Assembly: GCA_000467715.1 (NCBI GenBank)
Contig: AJFK01000120.1
Location: forward strand, 52,221-116,220
Source: Hysterium pulicare CBS 123377
Taxonomy: Eukaryota > Ascomycota > Dothideomycetes > Hysteriales > Hysteriaceae
Reading direction: 5' to 3'
DNA length: 64,000 nucleotides
Both the position numbers and the translations under genes were made by a program. Positions 10,862 to 20,509 of the stretch are shown piece by piece (within the stretch, counting starts at the first letter, position 1; each line of letters begins with the position of its first letter). The notes below the pieces were generated by a model. It worked only from the letters and a program-made list of their open reading frames with translations. It was not told where the DNA came from and ran no database searches.

Positions 10862-11561
10862 GCTTTCTAATGATTTACGACCATTATGATTGCACGGGTT
10901 ATGTAAGGTGTTGTATGACTACGTCGAGAATGATACCCAACTATAGCTTATAACCAAGAAATTAATAATCTAAAGCACGTGATTGACTTGAGGGGCCATC
11001 ACAGTGGGTGAAAGAATTCGTGACCTAGCTGACGTACATGCCTGCCCAGATCAAGGTCGTTGCCGTATACTGAACTGTTTGAGCTATGCGACAGGCACTG
11101 AATGGACTTTTCCGATCTAAGAGGATCCCATTCAGCTCTATTAGGCTAGCACTGGATTAATGGAAGGAGGTATAGTGTTTGAGTGGATTCAGTTATCCTG
11201 AAACCACTTCATTAAAGCTTATCCTCTCACCGTCGATGTAAGTAATTATCGTAGATCCTTTTGTCAAACGAACGAGAAATAAAGTGCTTCAACAGGTTCA
11301 GTTGATTACAGCTAGGCAATTACTGCCAATGTCAGCCTTGTTGCCTTCATGCAGCTGTAAGCTGTCTGATGCATAGCCGACCTCGAGACCACCAATCATC
11401 AATCAAGCAGAGGCCTTGAATATGGCTGGCCCTATGTAAGCTGTGCTTCCATCTCTCACCGCTTCTCAGCCCTGTCGCCCAAGAAGGCCATTTCATTCCA
11501 GTATAAAAAGTGCGTGGAGTGAGCTCATAGCAACGACAAAGCCATCCAAATCCATTTTACA
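10862..11561. other. Intergenic with TATA-like promoter at its right end
   Basis: No gene is recognised in these 700 bp. The only distinct element is TATAAAAAG near the right end, ahead of the downstream start codon. Confidence 0.5.
11502..11510 (+). promoter_or_regulatory. TATA box candidate for the 11562 gene
   Basis: TATAAAAAG lies 52 bases before the ATG at 11562, in a suitable position and orientation for a core promoter of that gene. This is based on sequence match alone. Confidence 0.45.
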
Positions 11562-12333
11562 ATGGAGGTTACTTTTAGCATCAGAAGCTTGATTGAAGTC
11601 GCAACACGAGCTATTCTACGCCTCGAAAAGGTCGTGGAAGATGTAAGGCGTTACCAGGAAGAGTATCTGGCGCTAGCGGTCGAACTGTATCGGGTGAAGG
11701 ACAACATTTTACAACTCGAGCAAGAGACCGAAAAGCATCCTGATAGGGAAAATAGGAGAAGACGAACTGCACAAGGTCGGTCTCTCATGATGGGTCCATG
11801 AGAGCTTCACTCCCTAAGTCTCCTCTCTAGGCATTTTACCAAATGGACGGACATACCAAAGTGCGTCTCAGCGCCAGTCGACTGAAGGAGAGATCACTCA
11901 ACGCCACATTTCGAAAGAGGAGGAAGATCTAGATCGGCTGATGGCGCAGCTTCTTAATCTGCGCTTTCGGCAGTACGAACTCGAAGCTCAGATTCGGACC
12001 ATAAGGCCTCATCCCGATTCCCGGACCTATTCCTGCTTGGTCCTCGGACTAGTCTCATTTCTATTCATCTGTGTTAGCCTGTCGCTATCACTGTGGTGGT
12101 CTATAGCCCACAACGATGTCTCTGGTGGCTTTGCCATGGGAGCATATGTCATAGCCGTGGCTGGACTTCCGATCGTTGTTGCCGGTTACCGGCATAGTTC
12201 CAATTGCCACTGTTGGCCAGGGTGGAAATTAGAGGGCGAGTCTACACATGGACTTGAGATGGACGTTCTCGAAGGAAGAAGAGAGGCAGTCAATAGTGAG
12301 GAACATCGCACCGGAAGTCAAGCGAGACGCTGA
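11562..12333 (+). CDS. Coiled-coil protein with two membrane segments (238 aa), unknown function
   Basis: Exon 1 is 11562-11775 and exon 2 is 11831-12333. The 55-bp intron begins with a weaker donor (GTCGGT). Splicing joins ...RRRTAQ to GILPNGRTYQS and keeps one frame. Residues about 5-65 and 100-135 are charged and heptad-like (LEKVVEDVRRYQEEYLALAV, ILQLEQETEKH, EEEDLDRLMAQLLNLRFRQY), suggesting coiled coils. Two hydrophobic segments follow (about 150-170 and 180-205; LVLGLVSFLFICVSLSLSLW and FAMGAYVIAVAGLPIVVAGY), then a hydrophilic tail. I do not recognise the family. A small membrane protein presenting a coiled coil on one side is the most that can be said. Confidence 0.6.
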
Positions 12334-12909
12334 AATTGAGGACAATTGAACTGAGCACTCCATGGTATGTATAATGCCCAGACGGATAAATTTATCTGTA
12401 CACTATCCAATTCCTTTTCCTGACTAGGCTAAACCAGAGAAGAAATAAGAGGATTACGTTGGGAAGGCTCGCGGCGCCGAAAACACTTAGATACTCAACG
12501 CAGATGCCGAACTAAGCATGTGAAATGAGATGAACGGGGCAGATAAACGCTAGCAGAGGTTACGGAAAAAAGAAACGAGCTCCTACTTAAACCTGTGTAC
12601 ACCTCGACCATATAGAGTGTACCTTCCGCCGACACCGCCGACCCTGACTTATTATCTAAGAATACCATCGCAACCCGCTATCCACTAGAGCTACGCCAGA
12701 GCAAAATACCGCATTAATCAAAAAAGCAAATTGTTCTCTTCCGACACGTTTTCCTCGGCAATTATCCACTCTGCTCAAACGAACATGTTCTTTACATCAA
12801 TAAGCGCACTTTTGAACTTGCTGTTTTCAGCGGTCTCGAGATCACTAACAGGTTCAGCCCAGCTACAGTCACGTGTCAGTCACGTGGTAATCGTAAGAGC
12901 TAGTTCAAC
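12334..12909. other. Intergenic between convergent genes
   Basis: This is the 3' flank of two converging genes. Short frames here show no recognised domain. Nothing else was seen. Confidence 0.4.
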
Positions 12910-13668
12910 TCACACTCTTCGCGTGTTCGGCCCGGGCTCCGTTTCGAGAATCAGGAATAACAACCATGGGCACCAATGCATTCCACAAACCGCAACCGCT
13001 ATTGCAACACAACTACGACTCGTGGACCATTGTTCGGTATCGAGATTTTGAACCAACATCGCCGTCACTATACCTAATGACGAGAGAGCGGCCAAGAACC
13101 CCTCCATGATTAGGGCAAACCTGAAGATGCGGGCGACTTTGATGATGCCGTTGCTCTGTGGATTGTTAGCCCGCTTGCGCTCATTTGTGGAAAGAATCGA
13201 ACCGGTACGCACGTGATGAATCGCCGCCCCTCCTATCATAAGGAGATATCCAGCGGTAACAAATACAAACATGGCAGCCCCTTTCTGCGTCGAGAGAAAG
13301 TCCGACGGCGAGCCACAACTATCGGCGCCCTCGCAAACCATCCAACTGACGATCCACAACCCGTGGAATCCCAGGCTAGCAGCGAGGCAGCGCAAGATAC
13401 CTGGAACCTCGATCCACATCTTCCAGTAAGGAATTATCAGGAACCAGGCCAGAAGCACAGGTGCCACGAATGCGAGTCGCCAGTCCAGAAGATCATATTC
13501 ATCGCCACGGAACCAGGGGATGCCGTAGGCTTCGAGGCATGCGAAGGTGATAAGGAAGGCGTGGGAGAGGCCCCCGAATCGTGCATTGTGGAAAGAGAGG
13601 GCGGGGAAGTAACTAGCCAAGTCGCGGCAGCGTGGGTCGCGTTGGCGGGACATGATTTGTATAGGCAT
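12910..13668 (-). CDS. Multi-span membrane protein (252 aa), unknown function
   Basis: The frame stays open upstream to 13797, but the ATG at 13668 (MPIQIMSRQRDPRCRDL) is the likeliest start because the preceding residues look like untranslated sequence. Hydrophobic segments include LSHAFLITFACLEAYGI, LAFVAPVLLAWFLIIPYW, GFHGLWIVSWMVC, AAMFVFVTAGYLLMIGGAA, ALIMEGFLAALSSLGIVTAM and CVAIAVAVCGMHWCPWLLFL, so about six membrane spans. There is no cleavable signal and no transporter signature that I recognise. It could be an integral membrane protein of the fungus-specific kind with no assigned role. Confidence 0.6.
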   Translation of the reverse strand: MPIQIMSRQRDPRCRDLASYFPALSFHNARFGGLSHAFLITFACLEAYGIPWFRGDEYDLLDWRLAFVAPVLLAWFLIIPYWKMWIEVPGILRCLAASLGFHGLWIVSWMVCEGADSCGSPSDFLSTQKGAAMFVFVTAGYLLMIGGAAIHHVRTGSILSTNERKRANNPQSNGIIKVARIFRFALIMEGFLAALSSLGIVTAMLVQNLDTEQWSTSRSCVAIAVAVCGMHWCPWLLFLILETEPGPNTRRV

Positions 13669-13867
13669 GATCTCCGAGGATGAAAGTTGGTGAGTATTTG
13701 AGGAATGAAATTGAGGATAGTAAGATAGAAGAAATTGTTTGCTTTTATATCCTTTGCTTGTGACGGCATATGATGCTAAGAATCTTATCATAACCAAGGT
13801 TTGCCTCTTTGGAAAATTATCAAATGAAGACCAACGAGACGTGATTAATTTTTACGCATTTGACGAT

Positions 13868-15144
13868 TCATAGAACCGAACATCTGCCCTTGCCACATTC
13901 GATATTGTTTTGGCATTCGATGTATAGATTCCCGAGAAGTTTCAATGCCTTTTGACAAGATACTGAGTGAGTTCTTTGATCTGCTGATCCAGCATAATTC
14001 TTCAGTATCTTCAAATTGAAGGTTTCGAGAGAAGCACAGACATGGAAAAACGAACTTTTCAATGTTAAAGTTGACTTCCAAGATCCGGGGACCGCAGATG
14101 ACATAGCAAGGTCAAATAGATTTGGGCTGAATCCATCTAGGTGGTAGTAGAGAACATGGCCAAAAGCTTTCTCGCTATACCAGGAACATTCTTATGCGGC
14201 GTTTCTGATCTTGCGTAATGAACAAAACATGATGGTTAAAGAAGAGTGAAAGTTGAACCCGGCCTCCAGAACGACCATAGTCTTTGTCTGCTTCGACATT
14301 GATATTAACCGGGGCGTGCGTACAGGGGCTCGCATAGAAAAATGATATCCATAGGTTTTTTATTCTCCAGGACATGAGAACTGGATGTATGGCAGGGCAT
14401 ACCGTGATTTTCCGACCCGCCGGTGGTTCCACAAGACATTGTCGATCCCATTCTAGTTTCTTGAAAGATCCAGGGACGCGCACAGCCATTTGCCCTTCAG
14501 GCTAAGCTACGTATTCTGGACAACAACTCTGAGCTGCAGTGAGTTCTGGTTAATGTGTATGCGAGCGAACATGACCACAAGATGAACCTGAAAATGGCTC
14601 CATGTAAGGAGCATTGTTGGTTTCTCTCCCGCAGATACTTCAAACCGAATGCCCTTCTCCCCCGTAAGAGACTGATAGCTCCAACAGAGCTACCGCACCC
14701 CCACTTACTTCACCTTGAACATAAACGTCGATGCATTCGGAGGGAACTGTGCTTGGTCTGTATCCAAAGCTCCTACCCAATACAGAGGCATCGTGTGCAT
14801 TCGCGACTGGCTGTACGCTGGCGACAACTGCAGTATCCCTTGCCCCGCCCCTACGAATGCAATGGGTGATCGGGAGATTAGAAGACCATAGTAAAAGGCC
14901 ACTCTGTTGGCATAGTATCAGAAAGATTGAACCTATCCGCCTAGCTGCGCCGGGTTGGGAGAAGCCATGATGCTTTCGGAGACAACTATACAAACTGGCA
15001 GCAAAGATGAGCGGCCACTCACATGCACGGAATCAGAATCCTTCTGTGTACATCCAAAAACAGGTACAGGAAGAGCATGAGGTTGAGACGGTTGCTCATG
15101 GCGGTCACAACTCGCAAACGTTTTGATAGCTCTGTATCAAGCAT
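13868..15144 (-). CDS. Probable multi-exon gene, unknown product (approximate model)
   Basis: The first two exons fit well: 15144-15023 (MLDTELSKRLRVVTAMSNRL...) ends at GTGAGT, and 14903-14709 continues in frame (IVAFYYGLLISRSPIAF...) and ends at GTAAGT. A likely third segment is around 14496-14406 (ANGCARPWIFQETRMG). Then about 14303-14174 (ADKDYGRSGGRVQLSLF) and a C-terminal exon ending at the stop at 13868 (HVCASLETFNLKIL ... NNIECGKGRCSVL). The junctions after exon 2 are tentative. The N-terminus has two hydrophobic stretches (LNLMLFLYLFLDV, ILIPCIVAFYYGLLIS); the C-terminus has several cysteines. No family is recognised. It could also be a decaying gene, since no single frame is long. 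Confidence 0.4.
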
Positions 15145-16744
15145 GTCTGGATCGAGTCGATACAGGAGGTATTAGGCATCGCTTGATGTACCCTCAGTCT
15201 CCACGAGAGGGTGATATTCATTTCATCCAAATAGAATGAGCATAAATTGGAGAAATGATGTAATGTTGCACATTCCCTGGTCTAGAGGCGTTTCATGAGC
15301 TTGAGTGTTCGTCGAGGTGACACTCCCTTGGTGGGGATGTTTCGAGTGCCGTTCTATCTTCAAGAATAACCTCCCACTTTTTCAAAAGTCCCATGATTAA
15401 GTTGTGTAACACACATTTTTGCAGCCAATCACATTACCTGCTCTCGAAGCTTGTTTTTAAGAACCTTCCTAGTTGAAGCTGTCCTTCCAAGTGAAGCTTC
15501 GCTTCTCTGACATTGAGTTTTGCTTTTGAAGACCGAAAGTCGAACGCAACAGTCCGGTCCAGCCCCATGCCTTAATGATCCTAAGTTTTCCGGTTCAAAG
15601 GCAAGGGAAGCATCACGCGATATTTGGAACGGTGCTCGATATCGTTTTCTCCCTAATAATATAGGGTCTGGAGAAAATGAAGGTTGAACCCACATTAGCG
15701 TTCGACAACAGTGATGGATATCGAATTCATAGCCTTGGAGGCTGTCATAGGTATTGACAGTTGTCGAAGTAGTAGGAACACTAGTTTCATGAGTAGGTAG
15801 TTTAGACGACAGCAGCATAAAGTCTTGTCTCCCAACTCTTCTGGATCATATACCCTCATAGTGGCATATCAGGCAAGACATGATCCACTCCTTATGATAC
15901 GGTAGGTTGCTAATATTTTCTAGAGTTCCTAGAATGGTCAAGACCATCTACCGAAAGATTTCTCGGTGTCTGTTAAACTGAAGAAGGAGACTAAACGGAC
16001 ATGAGGGCGAGCTGCATGTCCGTTTGGATATTCGGACACTTCCGGAAGCAGCGGCAATTTTTGGTTCCAGAGAGAGTATCCAGCTTCGGACCGTGCCTCA
16101 TACACTCTAGTATGGTGGATAAAGCACAGGCATTTGATCATCATGAGTCGAGGGTATAAACTAGCATGGGGTAACGTAGAGTGTGTCTTTGAAGAGCCGA
16201 GAACGGGTCAACCTATCCAGGTGATAGAGTAGAAGCTATGTATACCGTTGGGCTGTGGCGCACAAGTACAGGAGGGCATGACGCAGAAAGTAGCCATCTT
16301 TTGAATTAACAGGCATTTTCGACATTAGCTGCATGGTGTAAGAGTAAGTATCGTCTCGGACATATTCTATCGTATAGCTTTAGATAATGTAAAGCATAAT
16401 CCTGAATCTGGACCAACAGATGATTCTAGAGTCCTATATGGTACGGTGGATCCAAGGTTGAACATCCAGAGAACAGCAGCGTGGCAGGGCCATTTTCCCC
16501 TGGTTCTTGAGTCGGAAACCCACAGTTCAAGCGGACATGCCCCGAACCATGGTAGGGCTTTGACCAACCAAACTTTTCCGACGAGTGCCGTATGAAATGA
16601 GTTTCCATCTCCTTTCTAGCACATAACAGTGCATTCAATGCCATAATTCGAAACCGCATATCCTCAACTCGGGACCACCATCCGATTGTAGAATCCAAGA
16701 TGATGTCAAGTCGTTTCCATTTGGAGCCATGAAGCCAGGCATGG
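15145..16744. other. Gene-poor stretch, no confident gene
   Basis: The longest candidate is a 130-codon minus-strand frame at 15429-15818 (MLLSSKLPTHETSVPTTSTT...). It has no recognised domain and no convincing splice extension. The stretch otherwise shows only short frames. It leads into the odd region at 16.4-18.3 kb. Confidence 0.3.
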
Positions 16745-18300
16745 CTATAACATTGCTTTACATGTATGGCTGATACGCGGTAACGGGTGCGAAAGACCAG
16801 CAGACATGAGGTGCAGAGGTTTAGCGGATTGATACCATCGTCCAACTCGGGGCTCTTCAGTCTCAGAACATGGCTTGCCAATGCCGCTGTTATCGATTGC
16901 TGGATCCATTCCTGCAGATGCATTCCCTATGGACTCTGGGATAGGCACAGAGTTACCACTTGGTAATTGCACATGAAGCAAAGGGAGAAAGGAAGAAGCG
17001 CACTTGACTTGTCGTGAGTGTCTGAGTAGAAGAAATTCGCAAAATGCATGATCTTCAGGGCGTGACTTGTTTGATATTGTGCCCCGAGAAGGGCGCGGAC
17101 ACGTAGTCCGGTGGATGGTAGATGGATGAATCGATGGGATGGCTACCCAGGACTGCCCATAGGTGGCTTTCTTCATTTGTTTGAAGTGGCCACCAAGGGC
17201 GCAGACATGAATGTAGGCCATTTGCACCTTGTGGACACGTCCGAGGAGTGCCATCACAGAAGGCAAAATCATAAAGGACGAAGAAGCTTCCTCAATCTCT
17301 CCATAACGTTTCCATATCCAAGATGATACCCTCTGCTCGCTAAGACATACAGCCGTATAAGGTGCCATTTGAACGTCCCAAAGCTGTCGCGAGCCATATG
17401 TCGAAGTTGTGAAATTGGGCACCAGAACCACTGGCATGCTGTGAATTCGCACATTTGGGCTGATCGTACCCGTAAGGCGTGAAAAACGACCATATCGTGG
17501 CATCCTCTCCAGCATGGCAGGCCATTTAGTCGATTGTGGATACTCCAGCCATGTAAAGTGCCATACAGTCGCTGGTGATGTAAGTCGACAGCCAAACGCA
17601 TCTCGTCTCCTGTCCATGATCTGATAGAACGGACCGATCCAGCATCGATTGTGAATCCAGGATTGACTGAAGGCTGAGCATAAGCCCACAGCATCGAAGA
17701 CTTTAATCCGAGGCAAGGATAAATTTCCATTGATGAGTGCGGACACCTCGGTACGGTGGCATATACCTCCCGTATCCACGGAGAAACATATATGCACATT
17801 GCGAAGTGATGTAGATGTTGCAATTCGACTCCGTGCTCATGGAATTGCGCACAGTTTTCATTTGGATTCCAGACATGCAACCGAGGCACCCTATAAGATG
17901 GAGGAGGCCAAGGCTCCAGAACATGTTCTGAAGCGTACACATGCTGCAGCTTTTCCATGTACCAAGCGGACAAGGCTCCCAGAAGCAGAGCCATTTGTTC
18001 GGTAATGATAATTATGAGTTTGGAGAGGCTAAGCCAGACCAGACATGCGGATACGCGAGCGGGTGATAGGGAGAAGGCGAGAGGTACTCCGGGGCATTGG
18101 GAGAATGGAAGACCGAATCTCGCTGTAGTCTTCCAATGGCTAAAATAGACAAATCCCAAGAGACATGCAACGGCATTGTATGCGGTTTGATCTTAGACAC
18201 AGGGGAAGTAGGCTAAACCAGACAAATGGCGACAGGACGTAGACACTCGTGGATATACGCACCCACTCCCAGGGCCATTTCTGTCATACTTGGAAAGTTT
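16400..18300. other. Region with overlapping long minus-strand frames and over-represented short words; nature unknown
   Basis: Two minus-strand frames, 16745-17797 (350 codons) and 17269-18159 (296 codons), overlap for about 530 bp in different phases. Both are rich in Cys, His and Trp and match no family I know. A third phase is also open at 17340-17525. Plus-strand GCCATTT occurs at least six times (about 16489, 17217, 17363, 17521, 17991, 18276), and GACATG six times (about 16533, 16804, 17205, 17872, 18052, 18162). Chance would give well under one of each. This may be a degenerate repeat or a decayed gene. I do not call a CDS here. Confidence 0.35.
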
Positions 18301-18432
18301 GAGACAACGAGCAGCATTATACGAAAGTGACGCTGATGTTCAAAACGACATCCAGGCTCTGTTTCGGCGAACCGGAGCGGAAGCTCGGAACAATTTTACC
18401 CTTGGGAAGACAGTGTTTGGCTATGTAGAGCA
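18240..18432 (+). pseudogene. Protein-like fragment, possible relic exon
   Basis: A plus-strand frame reads naturally through HPLPGPFLSYLESLRQRAAL, ALYESDADVQNDIQALF and NNFTLGKTVFGYVEQ and then meets a GTTTGC donor-like site. No neighbouring exons could be joined to it with confidence, and upstream the frame is closed near 18208. It may be a surviving exon of a decayed gene. The family is not recognised. Confidence 0.25.
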
Positions 18433-20509
18433 GGTTTGCTGTAGGATATCCAAAAGCCATGCGATGCATGCAACAAAGTTAATGTGATGTGTAGTATCAG
18501 GCTCTGTATCAATGAGACAGGACAACAAGCTTGGAACCATCAGTCATGACTTTATCTTATCCTTGATAAACGGGGTAGATCCGTTGTAGAACATTTTACG
18601 AGATGCTCCATTGTTGATGGCTAGCCAGTCATGTGACCGCCGTGCAAGCTTTAAATAGATCCAGGAAGCATGGCCAAGAAACAAATAGCCATCGGGTCTA
18701 TGGTGGGGGTTGGCATTGGTCCTCAAAGGCAGAAGATAATCCAGGAAGCATGGGCACGGGACTCGAGGCTACAGGATCCATGAGCTGCCTTCCTGACCGA
18801 TACTGGAAAAAGGAGAAGGCCCGAGAGACAATGTACCGTGGTGACCATAATATTAGAGCCACACTCGGAACCAGCGAACATATCTCAAAGTGTGCTGTTC
18901 TTTTGAAGCGATCCCGACAACATGTGAGACGCTGGTCGTTAAGGACTAGACGTCAATCTCTCTGTCGTTGTCGATTGAACATTGCACTCAGGAGAAGCAG
19001 GCCCATGGATCGTTCTGCAGCTCGAGAATGACCTGAAAGAGGGAGATGTACAGAAGATGGAGCAAGAGAATCGAAACGAAGGGGACAACCTATCTTTATA
19101 GACGTGATTCTCCAGCTTCCACAGTAATACGTAATGTTTTTGCGTCTGCTTTCGCAGGCAAGGAAGATCAGGAGGCGCAATGGCGGTAAGGGGAACCAGA
19201 GGCGCGAGCGAGATCGTGACTGAGGCGGTCAGTTCACCGCATCATTGCAGCGTCTCAAGAGAGGCTTTACTCACACGATCGTTCGGGGCGTTCGGCCGTA
19301 CAAATGCCTACGTGGAGTCTTTGAGCCCAACAATCCAGCGAAAGAAGAAGCGGTCACTTCACCGCATTCTCCATCCAACGCACAACATACCGACACGTTG
19401 CCGCATGATCTCCTCCATACGTACAATCGAGTTCGTATCAACACGGCCTCTAGTGCAGGAGGAGATTGTCGATTAACTCACCGCCTGCGTCTCTAACGCC
19501 GAAGACCACGGAGATGTACGAACGATTACTTCTCCAAAATGCGTGATGGTGGTTGATTGGCCGAGTGTCTGGAGCGGTAGGTTTACCGCATTTTGATCGC
19601 AACAGAGACACGGAGGTAAGGTAGGAGCGGATGGTCGAGCTAGAGGCATGCGGCCATCACGAGATGAAAATGTGTGGCTAGGAGAGGGCGTTGCGACGAC
19701 GTACCAAAGAGGTATTTGGCGTGAGGAGTAAAATGCGAGTTAGCAAATATTGATAAGTCATGCAAGAATGGGGCGGTATTACGTACGCGTTAACACAACG
19801 TCTTCCTCATGGATGCAGGGGGTATATCGTAAGATGTTCGCCCTAATCGCTGTGATGGCTGGATTAGTAGGAGCAGAAAGTGTCCCTCGTACTCAAAATT
19901 ATGAACGGCATATTGCAGAAAACTTACAACAGATATTCATTCTCATCTTCATTAACATGGTCTAAATCTATAAGCTAGTTTCCGCAATACCTTAGGGACG
20001 GCAACTTGCTTTAATGCCTTTCCCCGAGCCCATGTTGACTTTGTAGGCTCAAGGAAAGGAAGATGGTACGCACAGACCGATCTTCCAGAAGCGTTTTGAC
20101 CCAAGAGTAAAGTGATGAAGTGGAATTTAGCTAACAACCAAGGGATAACATAGGGGTACTAAGTTAAAGAAATAATCTTGAATACCTCCAAAAACGATGC
20201 AGCTAAAGGAAGAGCACGAGAATAGAGAAGCCCAGTCCTTCGCAGACAGACTTCACATCCACACAAAACGAAAAGCTAAGCACAGTCTTATCCAAGTATC
20301 GTCTCTCCCAAGGGGAGACAATACATAATGCATTCCACATCTTACCCACTACTACCGTCCCAAGAAAACCGTTCGGCCCAAAATTGCCGGAGTCGCCCAA
20401 CTCCAGAAGCCCCTGCAGGCGGTGGCATCCTTCCGTTCCCTCCCATCGTTTTACCATGCGTCTAGTAATTGTAACCTAACGTGTACTGGTCGTTGTGGTT
20501 ATGGGGTAT
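18433..20509. other. Gene-free stretch with palindromic elements
   Basis: No convincing gene lies here. Short frames at 18633-19031 and 19180-19496 lack recognised domains. The notable content is three copies of a 16-bp palindrome (19225-19240, 19350-19365, 19574-19589). The right end is the 3' flank of the AspRS fusion gene. Confidence 0.45.
19225..19589. repeat. Three 16-bp palindromes GCGGTNNNTTYACCGC
   Basis: The copies are GCGGTCAGTTCACCGC (19225-19240), GCGGTCACTTCACCGC (19350-19365) and GCGGTAGGTTTACCGC (19574-19589), each followed by AT. Arms GCGGT/ACCGC are perfect; the six-base centre keeps NNNTTY. Spacings are 125 and 224 bp. They could be dimeric-factor binding sites, hairpins, or parts of a diverged dispersed repeat. 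Confidence 0.55.
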
